In this document: in pieces, positions 23,837 through 35,917 of the stretch
Position numbering within the stretch: the stretch's first letter is position 1
Layout of the letters: each line of letters starts with the position of its first letter
Source: Gordionus sp. m RMFG-2023
Lineage: Eukaryota > Nematomorpha > Gordioida > Chordodea > Parachordodidae
Direction: 5' to 3'
Length of the DNA: 64,000 nucleotides
NCBI RefSeq assembly: GCF_954871325.1
Contig: NC_088775.1
Span: 59,063,561-59,127,560 of the forward strand
Program-made: the position numbers and the translations under genes
The notes under the pieces: generated by a model
What the model was told of the DNA's origin: nothing
Databases searched by the model: none
What the model saw: the letters and a program-made list of their open reading frames with translations, nothing else

Positions 23837-25600
23837 ATGATTATCAAGATGATTTTTGGTAAAAAGCTATGCAATATTATTCCAGCATATGTTCTTCAGG
23901 GAAGTGAAGAAGAGAAAGATAGATTTTGGGACAGTCGTTTATTGGAGGTGACATCGAGACTGGCAAATGAAGAGGGGATTATCTTCTGGTTATCTGAAGG
24001 GTCATATGGGAGCGAGTAGTGAGGGTTACAAGGGAGTACATGAAGGATTTAGTTATGGCAAGAGAAATCAGGAAGGGGAGAGAATTTTGGATTTTGATGA
24101 TCGTTTCTAATACAATGTTTAAAAAAATCAGAGAAGTTGCTGGCATATACGGGTAATGTTAAAAGTGCGGTGGATTATTTGCTAGTGAGGAGATGTGATA
24201 GAAGCATTGTAAAAAATGTGAAAGGAATGTATTGATCAGCACTGATTAGTTAAAGAGGATCTCACTTATAAAGGCGATAGAATCACTAAAAGAAAGTTTG
24301 TGCTAAGGCTGAATGTTTGAAAATTGAAGGAGAGTTTAAATATAACTGGGGCGCCATGAAGTAAGCCTTGGTGAGGACAACTAAGGAGGTATGTGGATAG
24401 ACAAAATAAGGAGACATGGTGGTGGAATCCGAAGATAGCGAAAGCTGTGGACAAGAAATGGAGGTGTTTTAAAAAATTGTATAATAGTAAAGAAAATAGT
24501 GAGAACGATATTTACAAGGTGGCGAAAAGAAATGCTAAGAAGTTAATAGTGAATCCTCAAGAAGGGGCATGAGTTTGCTAAAGAAATGGAATGCGCAGAT
24601 GGAATGGGAAATGTAATCCAGGTGGCAAAGCAGATGGCAAAAAAGCGGCAGGATGTGGTAGGTGTTGAATGTGTGAAAAATATAAACGAAAAATGGTGAT
24701 TGATAGTAGTGGTATTAAGAACACTGGAAGGACTTTTGCGAAGAGAATGAATGGGATAATGATGCTAGTTGTGCAAAGGTAAAATGTTTAGGGTGTAAAT
24801 ATGGCAAAGACGAAATTAAAAGAGCATTGAAAAAAATGGAAAAAGTTAAGGAAAAGGTTCAGATGACTTAGGAATTGAATGGTTAATGAATTGAGCCAAT
24901 CTAATTGCCGAAGTAGGAACTATTCCTGAGGATTGGCAAAGAAGAATTACTCCTGTATACAAAGGGAAAGGTGATCTTTTAGATTGTGGGTCGTATAGCT
25001 ATTAAATTCTTGGAATATGCCATGAAAGATTTGAGAGGGTGTTAGAGAAGCGGGTAAGGGGATGAAATACAGTTTGACAGATGCAGTTTCTGTGGTGAGG
25101 CAAATACAAGAGAAGTATCTTGCAAGGGAAAAGAAACTGTATTATGCGTTTGTTGATTTGGAAAAGACATATGGCAGAGTGCCGAGCGAGGTTACTAGAT
25201 GGGCCGTGAGAAAATCTGGTGTGAAAAATTGACTATGACAGTGATGACAATGTATGTGGGAGTACAAACTGCTGTACGGACTGCTGATGGAGATAATGAA
25301 AGCTTTGAAGTGAAGGTAGGACTTCATTAGGAATCCATGCTGAGCTCATTATTATTTATCTTAGTAATGGATATTGTGGCTAGAGGGATGCGTGAAGGAC
25401 TTTCATGGGAGTTATTGTATCTGATGACCTTGAATTAATGGCACACAGTGACGAAGAATTGAGGGATAAAATATGGAAGATAGCTATGAAAGCAAAGGGC
25501 CCGAAAATGCTTAATCGTGGTAATGTAGGTTAAGTAACAATGAGTGTTTTATGGAGGTACTATGGAAAGGTGGATTGCCATTAAATTTAATAATTTATTG
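23837..25600 (+). pseudogene. LINE, RTE-like (endonuclease end plus reverse transcriptase), broken
   Basis: Plus-strand pieces follow the order of animal RTE-like LINE proteins. The end of the endonuclease comes first (AYVLQGSEEEKDRFWDSR, then EGERILDFDDRF and NVKSAVDYLLVRRCDRSI). A linker follows (ETWWWNPKIAKAV, then AKRNAKKLIV). The reverse transcriptase is last: GTIPEDWQRRITPVYKGKGD, QIQEKYLAREKKLYYAFVDL, RVPSEVTRWAVRKSGV and SEELRDK-type motifs. Many stops and several frameshifts break it. The YADD box is damaged, with L.YLMTL in place of LLYADDL. The 5' part before about 23837 is gone and no poly-A tail is seen. Confidence 0.8.
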
Positions 25601-26420
25601 CCAGCCTCATGCTCTATTTGACTAAAATTTCGTTCGGTTGCATTTATGTACAAGAAGCAAATTCACTGGGCTTATCATTGTTGTTAATCATATAGGACCA
25701 GCGTCTACATGAGCGAGGAGGGAGGGTAGGAACAGTTTGAATTTAATTTTTCTTGAGAAGGGGTAGGAGCCTTTAATGGGGGTTATCTATTAAATTTTGA
25801 GATGAAATAAGACAAAATATATTGCTGTAAAAATTAATATTTTATTATAGACCTATTATAATAGAATGATATTGCTGATCATCGACCAAATCTATATATT
25901 GCAAACAATCATTAACATTATTTTCCAAATAAAATTTTTCAAGCTCATAATGCTATAATAATGCATTCATTGTAAATGAGAAGGTTTTTAATTGAATTCA
26001 TTATCTAAAAATTAACTCCTTTATATTCACAAAATTTTGATGGTTGGTAGTAGATAAAATAATTTAAGTTATTCTTTTTAAAATCTGAAAAGAGTATCAT
26101 ATTATAATTAAAAAGGTGGAATTAATAATGAGAAAACATCGGTGCCGAAGGTGTAGGAAATTTTTTAGGGGGGTATGTATAGGTTTTGAGGGATGTTTGC
26201 ATCCAGTGAAAATCCTATGATGTAGACGCTTTATGGGACAGAACTGATTTTATTATGAGAGGCGCAAGCAGCAAGAATGATCGGCATTTTTGGATTATAA
26301 GGTGGTGCCTCTGATATTAATTTTTTAAAATTATTAATTATATTTGTTTTGCTTCATTATCTGTCTACCTCCATAATACATTTTTCCTTATATAAAGATA
26401 TTTATAAATTTTGGGTAATA
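25590..26420 (-). mobile_element. Ty3/gypsy-like fossil, RNase H fragment in two blocks
   Basis: On the minus strand 25590-25720 and about 26190-26420 match the RNase H region of the Ty3-like element at 43.3-47.1 kb (compare 44930-45230). About 0.5 kb of unrelated AT-rich DNA sits between the two blocks, so a later insertion or rearrangement split the fossil. It is heavily decayed with many breaks. Confidence 0.6.
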
Positions 26421-26861
26421 ATTAGCTATACCTCGACCTGTGACCTGGCCGGCCAACCTTTTTCATCACGCCGAAAACGTGATGTTTCTAAAAATCATGC
26501 AGGGGTGTCGCCGATATTCATATCGATGGGGCCAGGTCGGGGCATAAACTTTTTTAAAAATATTTTATTCCAGTTTCATCAGTGAAAATACCTAAATAAT
26601 CTATTATCGAATATGCTATATCTTGATAGCACTGATCCATAAACCCATTTTCAAATTGGCGATTCATATGATGATGACAATAATCCTCTCAAATGAGAAC
26701 ATTTAAATTAAATGTCCTAACTGACATGTTTTAAAGCGTTAATTTATTTGTCCATTTATCATCATAACATTTTAATATTATTTTAGAGCCTTTGTCCATT
26801 CATCATTATAATATTTATATTTTTTTAGAGCGTTAATATTTCCATTCATCATTACAAATTT

Positions 26862-28140
26862 TTGAAAAATCTTTTTTGTAGGTTTTGTCTAATTTTTTGC
26901 CGTTTAATAAATCATTTTTATGATTATAGAAGATTAATTTTCCTTCTCAAAAACTTTTTCTTTATCCCAAAAATCCAACACGCCTTCCGCTCTGCCCCAC
27001 TTTTCTTATACCCGGAAATTCTCACCCAAATAGAATCAACAATCAAAGACTCTTTAGAAGGCATCCTTAATATAAAATTCAGTCCTAATTCTTGGATGCA
27101 GACCTCCTTACCCTCGAAATTTGGGGGTCTTGGCTTAAGATCACCCGCGTCACTCAGCCTTGCTGCCTTTTTAGCCTCAAAATCAAGCTCCCGCTTAATT
27201 ATTCTATCACTTAACAATAACCCCACAGACCCCCACCTTCCCCACGCCCTAGCAATCTGGAAAGAGAATTCCTTCTCCGCTCCAATCCCCACATCACGAA
27301 AGCAACATGATTGGGATCTTTTCTTAATACGCCACTCCGTTGAATATCTAATATCGAGTGCTGCTTCTAAGGGATCCCCATCAATCCTTTCACATTTATT
27401 ATCTCCCATTACAGTTGAAGAATCCTTAACAGTTGATCATCTCTCTCTCCCACAACTGCAAGTTCCACAACTTTTGCCTTCCCTATCAGGCTATGAATGG
27501 TTAGAAGCTTTGCCCAGCTCAAACTTAGGACTTCTCTTAACAAACGAAAAATTACGCATAGCAATAGGTCTCCGTCTTGGTTGTAATTACTGGCCAACTC
27601 CACATGTACATTATGTTCCCAACCCGTTGATTGTTTTGGACATCATCCTCTTCATTGTCGATTCTCTAAAAGTAGACATTCTCGACCCAGTGCAGTTAAC
27701 GGCACCATTCTCCCTGCTCTACGCTCAGCTCAAATTCCAGCAACCCTCGAACCCTGTGGCCTCTCAACCGAGAATAATATACGGCCAGATGGGCTGACAT
27801 TAATACCATGGAGTAATGGAATTCCATTAGCATGGGACTATACCTGCATCGACCGATATGCTCCCTCCTTTAATAACAAGTCATTCATGAGAGCTGAAAA
27901 CTCTAAAATTAATAAATACACTTTTGCAATCTCATACCAATCGTATCCGACACATCCGGTTTTTTTGGCAATCATGCCCTAACCTTCTTCAAATCCCTTG
28001 GTAGAAAAATCCGCGCAATCACTGGTGACCCACAGGAAGGCTTCTATCTCAGACATCACATATCTATTGATATATGCAGATCTAACTGCATTGCCATCCA
28101 CGGCTCTCTTTCTTGACCTCCTCTCACCCAACATACAATT
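26862..28140 (+). pseudogene. Non-LTR retrotransposon C-terminus with CCHC and PD..D endonuclease-like motifs
   Basis: The 311-codon open frame at 26862-27797 starts after the catalytic reverse-transcriptase core. It carries RSAPLFLYPEIL, LPSKFGGLGLRSPASLS, PITVEESLTVDHLSLPQLQ, SGYEWLEALPSS and LRIAIGLRLG, which is the thumb and linker of an animal LINE. From about 27615 a second frame continues the protein: CFGHHPLHC, then RHSRPSAVN and RPDGLTLIPWSNGIPLAWD. That CCHC, RH and PD-X(about 15)-D order is the signature of R2/R4/Hero-type restriction-like endonucleases. A later segment has LGRKIRAITGDPQEGFYL. One frameshift lies in the finger region, two finger Cys positions are changed, and later breaks follow. 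The 5' two thirds are missing. It is much richer in G+C than its surroundings, so it is probably fairly young. Confidence 0.72.
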
Positions 28141-28490
28141 TACTATACTAATTATATTTTTTTTTATTATACAGTTTTTTATATAGATTTTATACAAATA
28201 GTCATGACATTTTTAATATATATTTTTAAATTACGTACATATGTTTTACTTTTAACGTTTAATGTATTATTTTAAAATTGATTTTTAAATAAATAGTGTT
28301 ACTATCAAAAAAAAAAATTTAATATTTTGAAATTGTTATAAAAGTTAATAAATTCATTATTTCCTTCTATTTTTTTAGATTGATTATTTTTCGTCCAAAA
28401 TTATTATTATCTTTGTTAGGAAAAAATTATTTTGGTTATAAAAAAAATATGATAGTTAATTTAAAAAAAAGGAAAAGTGATATAGCTCAG

Positions 28491-28720
28491 GCTGCATTCA
28501 AGGTGGAGACTGATCCGTTTTTTACATTCGTTCCGTCAAAAGTCAATCTCATTAAAAATGATATATATATATATTGATTTTCATTTTTAAAAAATTATAA
28601 GTAACGTTATAATGCTCTATAAAATTTGACGGATCAAAAAGTTAAAATGTTTTGACTTCAAAATTTGCCGGATCCGTTTTAAGACGGAAGGTATCGGAAC
28701 GGACGCACTTTGAATGCAGC
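28491..28720. mobile_element. Small TIR element (about 230 bp)
   Basis: GCTGCATTCAA at 28491 and TTGAATGCAGC ending at 28720 are perfect 11-bp inverted ends. Further in, GATCCGTTTT and CGTTCCGTC recur inverted. A clean target duplication was not found. The class may be hAT-like. Confidence 0.65.
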
Positions 28721-28729
28721 GTCAATCGA

Positions 28730-29300
28730 AAAAAAAGATAAAGAAATAATAAACAACACAATAAAAATAAAGGTAAATAAAATATTTATATTTTCTAATA
28801 ACGAACACCAATTAATAATTAGTAAGGATAATTTATAACCTGAACTTAGAATACTAACCAGGTGGCATAGTATCTTAATAAAGCTCAAAAGCATATATGG
28901 AGCTAATAAAAATTGAATTAATTATGTTTTGAAAAAAATTGGAAAGCATTCCAAATCAACGGATTTCGTAAAGGGAACTTTTTTTTACGAAATTTAAAAA
29001 AACAGTTGAATTTCTATCATCACAAAAATGGCGTATATTGAACTTGGTATTTCAGAAGTTAATAAAAGCATTTAGTAGTAGATAATGATAGCTAGGAAAT
29101 ATTTTACTAAGAAAAATATGTTAAAAAAACTTGCGTTATGATTTCCCGTTGCAACCTGCTAGTAATATTATCTAAGAATTTTAATTAATTAAATTTAATT
29201 TCAAAAATTATCTAAGTGTTGGCTTCTATTTTAAACCCAAGATTTCAAAAATTAAAGTGTCAAAATATATTATATGGCGTGTCCTAGTTTTGGTAAAAAA
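28730..29300. other. AT-rich intron DNA, nothing recognised
   Basis: Neither strand gives a protein motif, inverted end or RNA gene here. Confidence 0.45.
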
Positions 29301-31794
29301 ACATTATTTATTTATATATATATATATCAATCAATATAATGCTTATTGTTGATTGGTCGGGGAAGAAATAATAATTATTATATTATTTTTCTTAATTTTT
29401 GTTCACTTTTATTAATTATTGTATTTTTGTTATAAATTTTTGATATTCTACTATTTTGATGTGTGAATATTCATTCTTAGATTTTGTTAATTCTATTTTT
29501 TATGGATTTTAATTACTATAAGTAAAAATATGGAAAATAAAAGTTAAAGTTATACGAAACTAAAAAAAAGTGTAATTATATTCATTAATAGTTATATTAG
29601 ATTAGTTAGAAATTTGAGTATAAGAATAGATATTAAGTTGAGATTAAGAGAGACGTAGAAAGTGGTGTTCGAGACCAGTAGATTCTTATTCTAATTAGTG
29701 AGGTTTTAAAAAGTAAAAAACAAAATTTTTTATAAAATTTTAACAATGCAATAAAATTTTTGTAATATGAAATGGGCTTGTATTTTGATTATTAAAATAA
29801 ACCTCATATTTTGATAAAGTTTTCATTTATAAGGTTTTTTGTTATAAAGTTCTGTAAGAAGTACGAATTGGATATAATTGATCATTTATTTAGGATATTG
29901 TTATTTTTAATAATATTTTTTATTCATTACATTGAAAATTCTGATAAGGAAATGTACCGATGTAGTGACAAAGGTATAAAATAATTTAAAGAAAGACACT
30001 GTGGTGAATTATTTTAAAAAATATTGAACTTGGAAATTAATTTAAAAATAGTTTCAAATGAAATCAAGAATGATAAATCTGAAGTGGTTAATTTAAAGGA
30101 TAATCAGGGAGATAGTCTGGAATGTGTGAAAAAATCGGTGGTTATCCTCCAAAAATTAAAAAAAATAAAAGAAGTAATCAATGGTATATATACCAGGATG
30201 TATGTAAATTGATGAATGTGAGTAATAATTCATTAAAGTGCCAGTTATGTGGCATAAAAAAAATGGTTTTTCAAAGGACAAAAAATTTGGTTAAAATATT
30301 GATGCTAAGAAGAATATTTTGAATAATATTATATGTAACCGTTGTAGTTATAAAGGACACAAGGTTGAAACTTGTATAGTCAAGGATTAAAATTTTCGTG
30401 GTGGATTTCCATTATGAAATCAATATTGGAAAATTCTAATGTGAGAAAAATTTCGACACAAATAGGTTTGATATATTACAATCAAATTTTCTCGTTTGTG
30501 CGCTACGTGTAAAAAACGGGACATTTAGCCATAAATTGTGATGAAATGTCAAGTAATTTAATTGATATGTTATTCGATACTGGTGCTAGCTTAATGTCTA
30601 GAGATAATTATTATAAATATTGGCCGAATGGCATTATTGAAAAGGAAAAATGTGTGTGATTTGATGGTTCTGAAATTAAAGTTTTGGGTAAAACACAATG
30701 GGATTCTATTTTCAATGATACTACTACAAGTTTGGAATTTGGGTAGTAGAAAAAAAATGTATGGGTGGGATTGGATTACCAAAATCGGACCTCGTAATAA
30801 TTATTGGGATTTTTTATCATTGATAGCGAATTAGCTAATGATAATGCTGAAAGAAAAATAATTGCGGATAGCATCCGAAATAAACTTTAAGAAAAAAAAT
30901 GTTTAATTTATTGAACAAAGAAAAAAAGCCTGTCGTTAATAATCATATTCATGAGTATCACAAAAAAATAATAATAGAGTCGAGTAACTCTAAAATTAAT
31001 AGTGAAATTGATAAAGATAAAATGATAGATTTTGAAAATAATGAATTAAATAAAGTTAATAATGCTATACCTATTTTAGTTAAAAATATTGTTAATTTTT
31101 GAGGAAAAGTTAGGACGTCTAAATGATTATAAGTATAAGTTAACTGAAAGAAGGTTTTTCACCTATTTTCTTGGCATGTCGAAGAGTTCCTTTTGATTGG
31201 AAAAAGGAAATAGAAGATGAATTAGACCGATGGGTCAAGGATAGATTATTATTTCAATTGAATATAGTAAATGGGTCACACCATTGGTTTCCGTGTTACT
31301 TTAAATCCAGCGGTTGTGGAAGTAAAATATACATTGCTTAGGATTGAGGAAATTTTGGCCAATTTAAAAGGTGCAAAATATTTCTCCAAAGTTGATTTAT
31401 CTTCGGTGTATTTACAGAAATTCAAAAATTAATACGATAACGACTCCCAAAGGATTATTTGCCTTTAGTAGGTTACCATTTGGACTAAGTGTGAGCGCCG
31501 ATTTTTCAGCGTAATATGGCATCAGTTTTCCAGGGCCTAGAAGGAGTTTTTTATTATATGGATGATGTGTTAATTACTGGTGTAACACAGGAACAACATA
31601 ATCAACGTTTGGATAAAGTTATCAAAAGAATTCGTGATAAAGGTCTCAGGGCCAGTAAAGAAAAACGTGTTCTTGTTTGGGACATCAAATTAATGGGATG
31701 GAGGTGAAACCCTTGATAAAATTTTGAAAAATATAGCAAATATGCTGCCAACCAATAAAGTTGAGGTTCAATTATTTTTGGGTATGATAAATTA

Positions 31795-32196
31795 GGTTAA
31801 TAATGCTTACTACCAAGTGAATGTATGGAAATATTTTAAATACCAATCTAATTTGCTAAATACCGACCAAAATTTATTAAAATGTAATAAGACCCTTATT
31901 ATTTAATATATTAAGACGGAATCATGTGGTCGAGTCCGGCCTTCTATATATCATCCCCCCAAGGATGGAACCACCAAGTTAGAATAAGAAAAAAAACATG
32001 ATTATTCCCGGGATTCGAACCCGGGAGCATGGGATCAGTAAGCCAAGCTCTTGCCTACTAGGCCATAGAGGCTTTCGAAAAATCACGATTTTTCAAATAT
32101 ATATTATAAATATATTTGGTAGTGCCCATCCAAATGAAAAATGAACAAAATTCAAATTTGATAGGTAGTACCTTAAGGTAGTAAGCATCATTAACC
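31795..32196. mobile_element. TIR element carrying a tRNA-like sequence, copy 2 (402 bp)
   Basis: The ends GGTTAATAATGCTTACTACC and GGTAGTAAGCATCATTAACC are inverted (19 of 20 pairs). The flanks are an exact 9-bp duplication, GATAAATTA (31786-31794 and 32197-32205), which is the length made by Mutator-like transposases. The element sits inside the pol region of Ty3-like fossil A, so it is younger than that element. Inside, minus strand 32004-32072 is tRNA-like and much better preserved than in copy 1. There is no open reading frame, so it must be mobilised by another element's transposase. Confidence 0.85.
32004..32072 (-). ncRNA. tRNA-like Pol III promoter cassette inside the TIR element
   Basis: Read on the minus strand it starts GCCTCTA, then TGGCCTAGTAGGC (A box) and a stem-loop region. 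It ends in a T arm with a perfect CCCGG/CCGGG stem around GTTCGAATC (B box GGTTCGAATCC). A 3' acceptor strand that would pair with GCCTCTA is absent, so it is not a complete tRNA gene. Copy 1 at about 20679-20742 has the same layout with more changes. It could drive Pol III transcription; whether it does cannot be seen. Confidence 0.7.
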
Positions 32197-33840
32197 GATA
32201 AATTATTATCATAGATGGATGATATTGCAAAGATTGCAGAATTATTACAAAAGGAGTTCATTTTGAAAGGTCCAGTGAACAACAGTCATTTGAATTGTTA
32301 AAACAGAAAATTGGGAAAGAACCTATTTTAGTGTGTTTTAACAATAATTTAGAAATAATATTTGCTGTTGATGCATCTAACAAGGGTGTTGGAAGGGCAT
32401 TATTGTATTTAATTGATTAGAAAGACCAACTTTATTTTTTTTCAAGAGTTTTCCGAGAAGTAGAAACGCGATATCCTGTTATTTAACAGGAAGCCTTAGC
32501 CGTCATTTTAGGTTTAACTAAATGTCGGGAATATTTAATCGGGAAAAATTTGTACCGATCACAATTAATTCATTTATTCAAAAATGATAATTGAGAATTA
32601 ATGTTATCCCCACGATTACAACATTGGTTGTTATTAGTGAGAGTTTCAGTGGGAAATTAGATATCACCGAAGCAAAAAATATTGTTTGCCTGATATATTA
32701 TCCAGATTGGGATCGAGTGAAAAAGATCTCAAATTTAATAAAAATAAAGTAATGGATAAAAAGAAAACATTGGTTTATTTTCTTTCAAATATGGTGGTCC
32801 CACAAATTGGGAAGATCTAAAATTCAATACTTTGAAAGATAAAGAATTGAGTCAAATAAAATTATTCTTTACGGGAAAAAACCGTGGAAAAATAATTGTA
32901 AAATTTATTAAAAAATTGAAAAAAAATTATCCGTAGTGGATGATTGTCTAATGCGGAGAAATAGGGCAGTAATTCCTTTTAAATTACGTGGTAAAATTAT
33001 TGATGTATTACATGCAGGACATCAGGGTTGGGATAAGATGAAATCTTGTGCTCGTGAATATGTGTGGTGGCCAGGTATGGATAGTGATATTGAAAAGATT
33101 ACGAGAAAATGTGTTCCATGTAATACTGTGCCTCTATGCCCCGTAAAGAAATGGGAGTGTGTGGCCAAGGTCTAGTCAGCTGTGGAAAAGGGTCCACGTG
33201 GATTTCCTCATAAAAAAACCTATTTTTTAATGGATTCATATTCCAAGTGGATTAAATATGAAGAAGTTAATGGATTAACGACCAAGGTTGTTATTAAATT
33301 ATTTACAAAATATGGACTAAATTTGGAATTCCAAAACAGTTGTATCTGATGGAGTTCCGGCGTTCATCAGTGAAAATTTTAGACATTTTTATACTTCTTT
33401 ACAAATAAAGCATATGTTGGCTCCACCATATCATCCTAGCTCTAATGGCTGAGAGAATGGTAGCTATAATGAAAAATTGGATTAAAAAGGCCAAATATGA
33501 AAAAAATGAGATTTGGATAGCCCAGTTACATTACAATAATTCCAAAAATTGGAAGGGTGTTACTCCTGTGGAATTGTTTTTGGGTAGAAGAACCCGAGGG
33601 CCATTAGATTTAAAACCAAAGGGCAGTGCTATTATATTACCAGGTGAAAAAGTAAATATAAGGTTTCATGTGAGACAAAATATATGGGCTCATTTATCCA
33701 ATAATAAAAATAAAAAATGGGAAAAAGGTAATATAGTAGAAAATATGGGATCAAAATTAAATCAAACCAATTTAAAAAATGGGGTACTTATGATCAGACA
33801 TAATGATCATGTACGGTCCAGGTCCTAAACCTATATAATA

Positions 33841-34557
33841 ATTTATAGTAAGTTGTGGATATAATTCCATTTAATTAACTTGACTCCTTATGATAAAGTG
33901 ATCTATTTATTCATTGATTATTGAGCACGAACCCCGAGCACAGACCCGTGGTTTAAGGGGTCAAGATCTTCTTAAAAAGATAGAAACTCAAATTTGGAAG
34001 AAATTAATATAAATTTAAACGCCTTAATATTAATGGATTTTCCTCAGCAAGCGCGTGTTTTCATGTATTTAGCTATTACCCAATTTATAAAAAGTGTAAA
34101 TTGAAGATTTTATATATTTTGACTTCGGGATAGGCAGGACAAACCGACGCTTGTTTATAAACCCCGCCCTCCCAAATAAAAATGATTATTTAAAATAATT
34201 CTAAATATCCCATTCAAGCTCAATCTTGCAGAATTTAGGAAATAGTGTTATCATTTTGAATGTCCAAAATACATTTCTAAAATTAGGAAAAAAAAAAATT
34301 GTTTAAAAATTAGCGATGAAATTAAACAAATCCGGCCAGAAAGTTCGTACCAAATTTTGAACTAGGATGGGGCACAGCATAGCGATATTAATTTATTAAG
34401 CCTGTGCACGCTGAAACACTATTTAAAAAAGTTACGATGGCCCGTCGACCGGTCTGTTATTTTGAATCCTTTTTTTAATAGTGGAAATTATTTTAAAACG
34501 CAAAAAAAGAAAAGATTTATATTTTGATTTAAAAATTTCAAATAAATGAATAATTTC
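33841..34557. other. Intergenic-type intron DNA after fossil A
   Basis: No LTR matching the 5' LTR block of fossil A is found here. A hairpin-like GAGCACGAACCCCGAGCAC stretch near 33925 and nothing else of note were seen. Confidence 0.4.
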
Positions 34558-34650
34558 TAATAGTGCGCACAAATTGAGCATTTGCGTTTTGCCGTACTTT
34601 TTTTATTGTTTAAATTGAGGCGGCGTTTTTAAATTATTTATAATTAAAAA

Positions 34651-35400
34651 ATGGAATTTATTAGCATGGATCAGGAAAAGATGTTAGCATTATATTATTA
34701 ACAAACCATAAAAGAAAGAGGAAAATTAGAGGAAAAACATCTCAAATATATATTAAAAGACAATTATTCTCTAAGTATGTTACACTTAATTATCCTATAT
34801 AAAAGATATTTAATAACTGGTATGTCCTTTTCACAATTATCATACAGTTTAAGGATATCCAAATACTGTGTTGTATATACATAGTAAAATCAGTATGCAG
34901 GGCAATTTGAAATGCTGCAAAAGATATTTACATGCCAAAGTCTTCAAAGAAGGATTGAGAAAGAGTGCATTAAATTAATATATTTTGATAATTTAATATA
35001 TAATATATAATTATTTAGATTTCTTGATATATTCAGGGTTCCCCAATATTGGTGCCTTGGATGGGAAACATATCTATATAAAATGTCCTTCCAATAGTGA
35101 ATTTTACTTTTTTTGATACAAACATAGATTCACAATAGTTTTGTTAGCCTTAACAGACACAAATAGAAAATTTGTTACATAATATAATGATAAGCAATGA
35201 AGGAATAGGCGCTGATGTTGATATCACAGGTACAACAAATATTTTAGTACCTTATATTTTCTTTATATGTAAAAGATACAATGCCCAATCTGACCACTAG
35301 ACCATTTTCTATTGGCAGAGACAGGCAAAACAATTCATCAACAATCGAACAAAAAATTTTAAGAGACAAATTTAAAAAAATTTTAAGAGACAAATTTAAA
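34651..35400 (+). pseudogene. Harbinger transposase (DDE_Tnp_4) remnant
   Basis: From an ATG at 34651 the reading has LYKRYLITGMSFSQLSYSLR in the N-terminal region. From about 35025 it has SGFPNIGALDGKHIYIKCPS with the first catalytic Asp, then FTIVLLALTDTNRKF with the second. A later SNEGIGADVDITG-like block is in another frame. Several stops and at least two frameshifts are present. The third catalytic acid region is not recognisable. Confidence 0.78.
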
Positions 35401-35917
35401 AAAATTTCTAAGTCTTAATTTTTGTTTTATATTATTGTTATAAATAATGTTAATTATATCAAATATATAATTGATTATTATTATTTAGAATATTACCTAA
35501 TAAATAAATTTATATAATAAACTAGATTTGTGTTTAAATTTTTAAATCTTTATTCTGATCACCTTATAAATTAAAATCCCAGAATTTATTTTACAAAAAA
35601 TATAATAAAAAACTGCCTAGTTAATGAGTTGTTTATTAATGATATTAAAATTTATATATTATTAGAGGCACTTAAATATTATATTTATTAGAATTAAGTA
35701 TTTATATTTTAATAAATCTAATTTTAATATAATTTTTCAATCTTTATTAATAAATTTGGACACTATATAAATAAATAAAAACTTCATGAATATATTTAAA
35801 ATACTAAAAAATATCTAATAACAAATTTGGACATTAGAATAAAATTTTATTTATGAATAAAAATAAAAATACAATAAAATCATATATATTTACAAATAAT
35901 ATATATATACAAATAAT

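Larger units (their letters stand above)
29305..33840 (+). mobile_element. Ty3/gypsy-like LTR retrotransposon fossil A
   Basis: The plus strand runs from an LTR-like block at about 29305-29662 to a primer-binding-like TGGTGTTCGAGACCAG at 29663. A gag zinc-knuckle region follows at about 30120-30520, an aspartic protease site near 30580 (LFDTGAS) and reverse transcriptase at about 31150-31700 (YMDDVLITG). After an insertion come RNase H at about 32290-32600 and integrase at 32930-33830, with its HH-CC finger (VWWPGM) and catalytic core. The LTR block is matched again at about 42430-42755. A 3' LTR is not recognisable. It is old and broken many times (well over ten), with a tRNA-like TIR element inserted at 31795-32196. 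Confidence 0.85.

Noticed and set aside
25701-26229. GCGTCTACAT...ATGTAGACGC as ends of an inserted TIR element splitting the RNase H fossil
   Set aside because: The right-hand motif appears to be partly native Ty3-like sequence and no target duplication is seen.
26924-27603. Minus-strand open frames opposite the LINE at 26.9-27.8 kb
   Set aside because: Shadows of the plus-strand LINE frame, which carries the recognisable motifs.
32004-32072. Functional tRNA gene
   Set aside because: The 3' acceptor strand is missing, and the block lies inside a transposed TIR element with a second, more decayed copy at 20.7 kb.
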